Assembly (NCBI RefSeq): GCF_000711735.1
Contig: NZ_JONL01000001.1
Location: 620,001-684,000, forward strand
Direction of reading: 5' to 3'
Length of the DNA: 64,000 nt
Source of the DNA: Maridesulfovibrio frigidus DSM 17176
GTDB taxonomy: Bacteria > Desulfobacterota > Desulfovibrionia > Desulfovibrionales > Desulfovibrionaceae
In this document: positions 60,256 through 64,000 of the stretch, one piece after another
How the letters are laid out: every line of letters begins with the position of its first letter
Numbering within the stretch: the stretch's first letter is position 1
The notes under the pieces: generated by a model
Told to the model about the DNA's origin: nothing
Database searches by the model: none
The model's input: only the letters and a program-made list of their open reading frames with translations
Translations under genes and position numbers: made by a program

Positions 60256-62118
60256 TTACCTGCGGAATTTGTTCCGTAGGGCAAAAGCGAAGAGGGCAGC
60301 TTGGATGGTTACAAGAAGGTTGTAAAATGCTTTAAAAAAATAGTTCCAGTCAGAAATATTGGAGCAGGTGAGCTCTATTTTAGTTAGAGGAAGATACCAT
60401 AGCCAACGGGAAACTAAGTGTGTGTTGTCTTTAAAAACTTCGCCGCACAATGTGAATTCATAGAATGGTCCGAAATAAAGGGCGGTTAGTAAAGGACAGA
60501 GAATGAACAAAAATAAGAAAGCAAAAGCCCGAAGAGGTTCTTCCCCATACCCGCTTATGATCCAGTAAATATTGTTAATTGTCCTTAAGAACAATGTTCG
60601 CGGGGACTTCCACTTGTTTTCATGATGCAGTCTTTTTCTGAGCATTTCTTTTTCTTTGTAGTGCCATGCTGAGGCTAGGATCTCATCATTATTGTCACGT
60701 GATATCTTTTTGAGGCGGCGGTAGGTGTCTTCCAGCTTTAAGACATTGTTATTTTCTTTAGGTTTTATTTTTTCATCATAAACTATTTTTATACCTTTGA
60801 CCTCAGGCCATCCGCATTCTACAAATTTAAATGATTCAATATTAGTTCCAGAGAGGCTAAGTTTTGAAAGGTTAGTTGCTTCAATCAAAATTGTTTCTTT
60901 TGAAATTGTTCCAGCAAAAGAAGCTTTTTGATTAAAAATAACATTTTTAAAGTAAGACCATTCTTTAAATAATGCGAATCTAAAATTAATTTCATCATAA
61001 AATTCAGAATTTTTAAAGTTTGAATATTCATGAAAAATAGCATTATTAAAAGATGATTGTTCTAAAAACCATGCTCCTTCTAAGTGAAGAGGTCCTATAA
61101 ATTTCATGTTATCAAATATGGCTTTTCCAAAAGTAGAGTCTTTAAAATTGATTTGGTTTCGGGCTTCAGCATTATAAAAGCTAATTTTTTTAAAACATCC
61201 CCCTAAGAAATCGACTTCTAGTCGGAATTGAGTGTGATTAAAAACTGCTTCCATACAGAACTGTGTGTAATTAAAATTTGTGAGTCCTCGAAATTGAGTT
61301 AAATTAAAATTTGCTTTCTCATAAAACTGGCTAGAATTAAAATTTGCGATACTACGGAATTGACATGAATCTAAGTTCATTGTCTTTTGAAATCTGCTAG
61401 AATAAAATTTTGTTTTTTTTCGAAATTGGCTAAGAGTAAAATTTGATATACCATTGAAATTGCAGGAATTAAAAAATGTTATCTCTCTGAATTGGCAACT
61501 CGTAAAATCAGCTTCTTTATGAAACTGGCTAGAGTCAAAACTAATTTCATGGTTGAATTTGCAATTAGTAAAAGATGTTATTTGTTGAAATTTGCAGGAT
61601 TCAAAAATTGTCCTTCCCTTAAATCGACTGAAAAAGAAAAAAGATCCTGCTTGGAATTCACAGGAATCAAAATTAGCATTCCCCTGAAATACACACACGC
61701 CAAACAATGCTAAGCCTCTGAATGTACAAGAATTAAAGGTTGTTGTGTCTAAGAATTTACAAGATCTAAAATCGATTGATGGCAAACCATTTTTTTTAAA
61801 TTTTGTAAATGAAATATTCGCAAAAAAAATAGTCCCGGCAAAGTTGCACCGAGGATTCCAATTAGATAAGTCAACTTTATCTTGTTCCCTCTCCCCCTCC
61901 GCATCAATAACCGCCTGTATCCGAGCAAAAACTAATCCATTAAAATCATCACCAGACATCAAATCAGGCCGTTGACCTTCACCCTCTACATATCGCTCAG
62001 AATACTTATGCTCCGCTGGGGCATGAAAGATGCAATATTCCTTACCGTCTCCGTCAACATAAATAATGTCGTAATCTTTGCACCAATCATTATAGTCAGC
62101 TCCGATACAACAAGCCAT
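60256..62118 (-). CDS. Pentapeptide-repeat protein with C-terminal membrane helices
   Basis: A 620-aa protein. After an N-terminal domain (about 1-90), residues about 95-420 are built of pentapeptide-like repeats in the form xxFxxCxF (FNSCTFRG, FDSCEFQA, FESCKFQQ and many more), predicted to fold as a right-handed quadrilateral beta-helix. The C-terminal 130 residues have two membrane helices (near 526-548 and 595-615). Such proteins mimic DNA or act as membrane effectors; function unknown. It stands alone between oriT and the next gene. Confidence 0.85.
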   Translation of the reverse strand: MACCIGADYNDWCKDYDIIYVDGDGKEYCIFHAPAEHKYSERYVEGEGQRPDLMSGDDFNGLVFARIQAVIDAEGEREQDKVDLSNWNPRCNFAGTIFFANISFTKFKKNGLPSIDFRSCKFLDTTTFNSCTFRGLALFGVCVFQGNANFDSCEFQAGSFFFFSRFKGRTIFESCKFQQITSFTNCKFNHEISFDSSQFHKEADFTSCQFREITFFNSCNFNGISNFTLSQFRKKTKFYSSRFQKTMNLDSCQFRSIANFNSSQFYEKANFNLTQFRGLTNFNYTQFCMEAVFNHTQFRLEVDFLGGCFKKISFYNAEARNQINFKDSTFGKAIFDNMKFIGPLHLEGAWFLEQSSFNNAIFHEYSNFKNSEFYDEINFRFALFKEWSYFKNVIFNQKASFAGTISKETILIEATNLSKLSLSGTNIESFKFVECGWPEVKGIKIVYDEKIKPKENNNVLKLEDTYRRLKKISRDNNDEILASAWHYKEKEMLRKRLHHENKWKSPRTLFLRTINNIYWIISGYGEEPLRAFAFLFLFILCPLLTALYFGPFYEFTLCGEVFKDNTHLVSRWLWYLPLTKIELTCSNISDWNYFFKAFYNLLVTIQAALFAFALRNKFRR

Positions 62119-62252
62119 ATGTGAACTCCTAAACTAAATGTTATTTCTAAGATCAAAGGCTTGTACTATAATTTGTTGTGATTAATCCAGAGGTATGGTG
62201 GGGATGAATATTAATGAAGTGGCAGACGTGAGAAGATCTCTATTGATAATTG

Positions 62253-62265
62253 TGTTGCGTTAATA
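62253..62265 (+). repeat. 13-bp direct repeat, right copy
   Basis: TGTTGCGTTAATA, exact copy of 60170-60182. The remaining intergenic bases to 62407 are very AT-rich and I see no gene there. Confidence 0.4.
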
Positions 62266-62407
62266 GAAGTAACGAATATATAAGTTTAAATTGATAATTT
62301 AAATTGCTATAAGTGTTATGTTGGAATATAAATTTTTTAAGTAATAAGAAGACTGTTATGCTAAAAATATTAATAAGTTGATTAGCTATAAATAAAGGGG
62401 AAAAGTT

Positions 62408-64000
62408 GTGCCACAAGAGCTTTGGAAGGAATTTGGAAATAATAATATCGAAACTACTGATGCCTTTGAGTTTGTTAGTTATTTACTCTTTTGCAACAGA
62501 TATAATATTAAGTATGGATTGTTTAGGTATAAAAATCATCCTGGTCTAGAAACAGATCCTATTTTGCGTGAAGGAAAACAAATTGGGTTTCAAGCTAAAT
62601 TTTTTGATGATAAAAAACTTGCGAAAAACCAAATTATTCATTCCTTAAAAACTGCTGCAAAAAGGTATCCAGATTTAAATGTTTTTATTGTTTATACAAA
62701 TGCTGAATGGGGGGCGAACTTACAAGAAGATGAACCTAAACAACCTGAGCCTGTAGTTGCCATTGAATGTGTTGCTAAGGAAAAAGGAATAACGGTTGAA
62801 TGGCAAAATGCTAGCCATATCGAAAAATTGCTTATGACCCCAGAAAATGCATCCATTAGAGAAGTGTTTTTTGAAAAACCGTCACAATATAGAAATATTT
62901 ATGATGTCATTAAGTGGCTCAGCACTGATCAGTATTTTTCAGATTCTTTTCTGCAAAGTTTGAAAAAAGTACTGCCTGACGGAGTAAATACTGGGCTTCA
63001 ATTTTGGGATGAGTTGGCTTACCGGACTGACCCTCGGCTTGGGCGAAGTATTTTTCTAGCAGACCGAGAAAAGCAGTGTATTGCTCTTATGGATAAATTG
63101 CGTGGAAATTCTAGTGTATTTTCTATTATTGGCGATTCTTCTGATGATTCTATAGGATTTGTTATTTCTACTTTAAGTAAATATGAAGAGGTAAGAGATG
63201 ATGATGATGCCTTTGAACTCCCTCCTTTATGTGTGATTGATACAGAGAAAATATTAAATAATATCGTTGATATTTCATCTTCTCCAATGATTATTATTTG
63301 TAAAGAACCTGTTTACTCTTCTTTTGGTGCAGAGAAGTATGGTCACTATATTATTTACCCTTCATTATTACATAATGCCCATCGGGATAATATTGCCCTT
63401 CCAAGAGCCACAGTACACACATTCCAGAAAGCTTTGGAAGAAATGTTAGTATATCAACCTCACCTTCAAGCTCAGCAATGTGCTAGAAGTATTCCTGTAC
63501 TAATTCGAAGGTTAGCCAGAAGTTCTATTCCCGTTGAATGGTGTAATAATCATGAATTGTTGCCTTTTTTACTGATCAATAGGTGGGATGGGCGTAAAGA
63601 AGGTGATAAACAGATCGTATTGGATTTAACTAGTGGGCAAGATTATATAAGTGAGTGTCGACAATTAAGAGATGTTCTCAGAATTGAGGACACTCCTTTA
63701 TTAAGAGTTGGAGAAGTCTATTCATTCAAATCTCCTATTGATTCATTTGAAGTCCTTTTTGGTAAACTTACACAATCTCAACTTAAGACTTTTACTGAGG
63801 TTGCGGTAAAGGTTCTTTCTGAAAAAGATCCACTCCTAGATGTTGCCCCAGATAAAAGATGGGCAGCACACGAAGCTCGTGAAAAAAGACTGTATTCAGG
63901 AATGCTGAGGAGTGGAATAGCAGAAGGGCTTTTATTACTAGGCAGACGTGTAAAGGATATTAAAGGAATTGATGATGATCAAGTTTGCATTGCAACAGAA
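62408..64000 (+). CDS. Large putative defence protein, 5' part (PD-(D/E)XK-like N-terminus)
   Basis: A frame open from GTG 62408 (AAGGGG seven bases upstream) to the window end, 531 codons with no stop. The first 120 residues have ...YGLFRYKNHPGLETDPILREGKQ then IGFQAKFFDD, where E..D...QxK resembles the metal-binding core of Mrr/PD-(D/E)XK nucleases. The rest is a large helical protein with a degenerate P-loop-like FSIIGDSSDDSIG. This shape recalls large NTPase-nuclease defence proteins, but I cannot name the family. The end lies beyond the window. Confidence 0.55.
   Translation, partial: MPQELWKEFGNNNIETTDAFEFVSYLLFCNRYNIKYGLFRYKNHPGLETDPILREGKQIGFQAKFFDDKKLAKNQIIHSLKTAAKRYPDLNVFIVYTNAEWGANLQEDEPKQPEPVVAIECVAKEKGITVEWQNASHIEKLLMTPENASIREVFFEKPSQYRNIYDVIKWLSTDQYFSDSFLQSLKKVLPDGVNTGLQFWDELAYRTDPRLGRSIFLADREKQCIALMDKLRGNSSVFSIIGDSSDDSIGFVISTLSKYEEVRDDDDAFELPPLCVIDTEKILNNIVDISSSPMIIICKEPVYSSFGAEKYGHYIIYPSLLHNAHRDNIALPRATVHTFQKALEEMLVYQPHLQAQQCARSIPVLIRRLARSSIPVEWCNNHELLPFLLINRWDGRKEGDKQIVLDLTSGQDYISECRQLRDVLRIEDTPLLRVGEVYSFKSPIDSFEVLFGKLTQSQLKTFTEVAVKVLSEKDPLLDVAPDKRWAAHEAREKRLYSGMLRSGIAEGLLLLGRRVKDIKGIDDDQVCIATE

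Overview
The window joins an ordinary chromosomal stretch (about 1-12.5 kb) to most of a large integrative and conjugative element (ICE, about 12.5 kb to beyond 64 kb). Gene content (GntR/FCD, Lrp and MerR regulators, a PAS sensor kinase, kbl-tdh threonine catabolism, an AsmA protein) and moderate-to-low GC suggest a marine Desulfovibrio-like sulfate reducer (Desulfobacterota). This is inferred from protein style only; no search was run.

Chromosomal part: tail of a BON protein, a FadR-type regulator, a sensor histidine kinase, an unknown exported protein, an Lrp regulator divergent from kbl-tdh, a Mor-like DNA-binding protein, AsmA, a membrane protein, a MerR regulator and tRNA-Val(GAC). After the tRNA come an AbiEii toxin pseudogene and a RhuM-like/Doc toxin-antitoxin pair, then a tyrosine integrase and excisionase, a repressor/Cro-like switch with repeated operators (GTTCCT-N4-AGGAAC), and the long transfer operon.

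Transfer operon (16.6-48.5 kb, + strand): IncP/RP4-type traK-traL-traM, then trbB-C-D-E-J-L-F-G and a TrbH-like gene. A complete type IVb pilus cluster (pilN-O-P-Q-R-S, a second ATPase, pilM, pilV, a tail-collar adhesin) is spliced in before trbI and traG. Next come a zinc protein, a DUF1937 protein, a two-winged-helix protein whose own gene carries iteron-like 24-bp repeats, the TraF protease, topoisomerase III, a Lar/integrase-arm fusion and a large ArdC/DUF5710/Toprim protein. The relaxase traI and traJ lie at the far end (57.9-59.9 kb, - strand) beside an RP4-like oriT whose nic core is nearly identical to that of RP4.

Cargo (48.6-57.7 kb): an orphan Cmr4-like RAMP protein that seems to lack the catalytic Asp, and, convergent with it, a six-gene minus-strand cluster forming a diversity-generating retroelement (DGR). 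Its order is unknown 470-aa protein, MoxR-type AAA+ ATPase, vWA-like/FGE-domain target, HRDC accessory protein, reverse transcriptase, template repeat, and a second FGE target. Both variable repeats differ from the template only at template adenines (18 and 19 sites in 122 bp). This is an apparently functional DGR diversifying a MoxR/vWA-type conflict system carried on a conjugative element, and it is the main discovery candidate. The window ends with a pentapeptide-repeat membrane protein and the 5' part of a large putative defence protein with a PD-(D/E)XK-like N-terminus.
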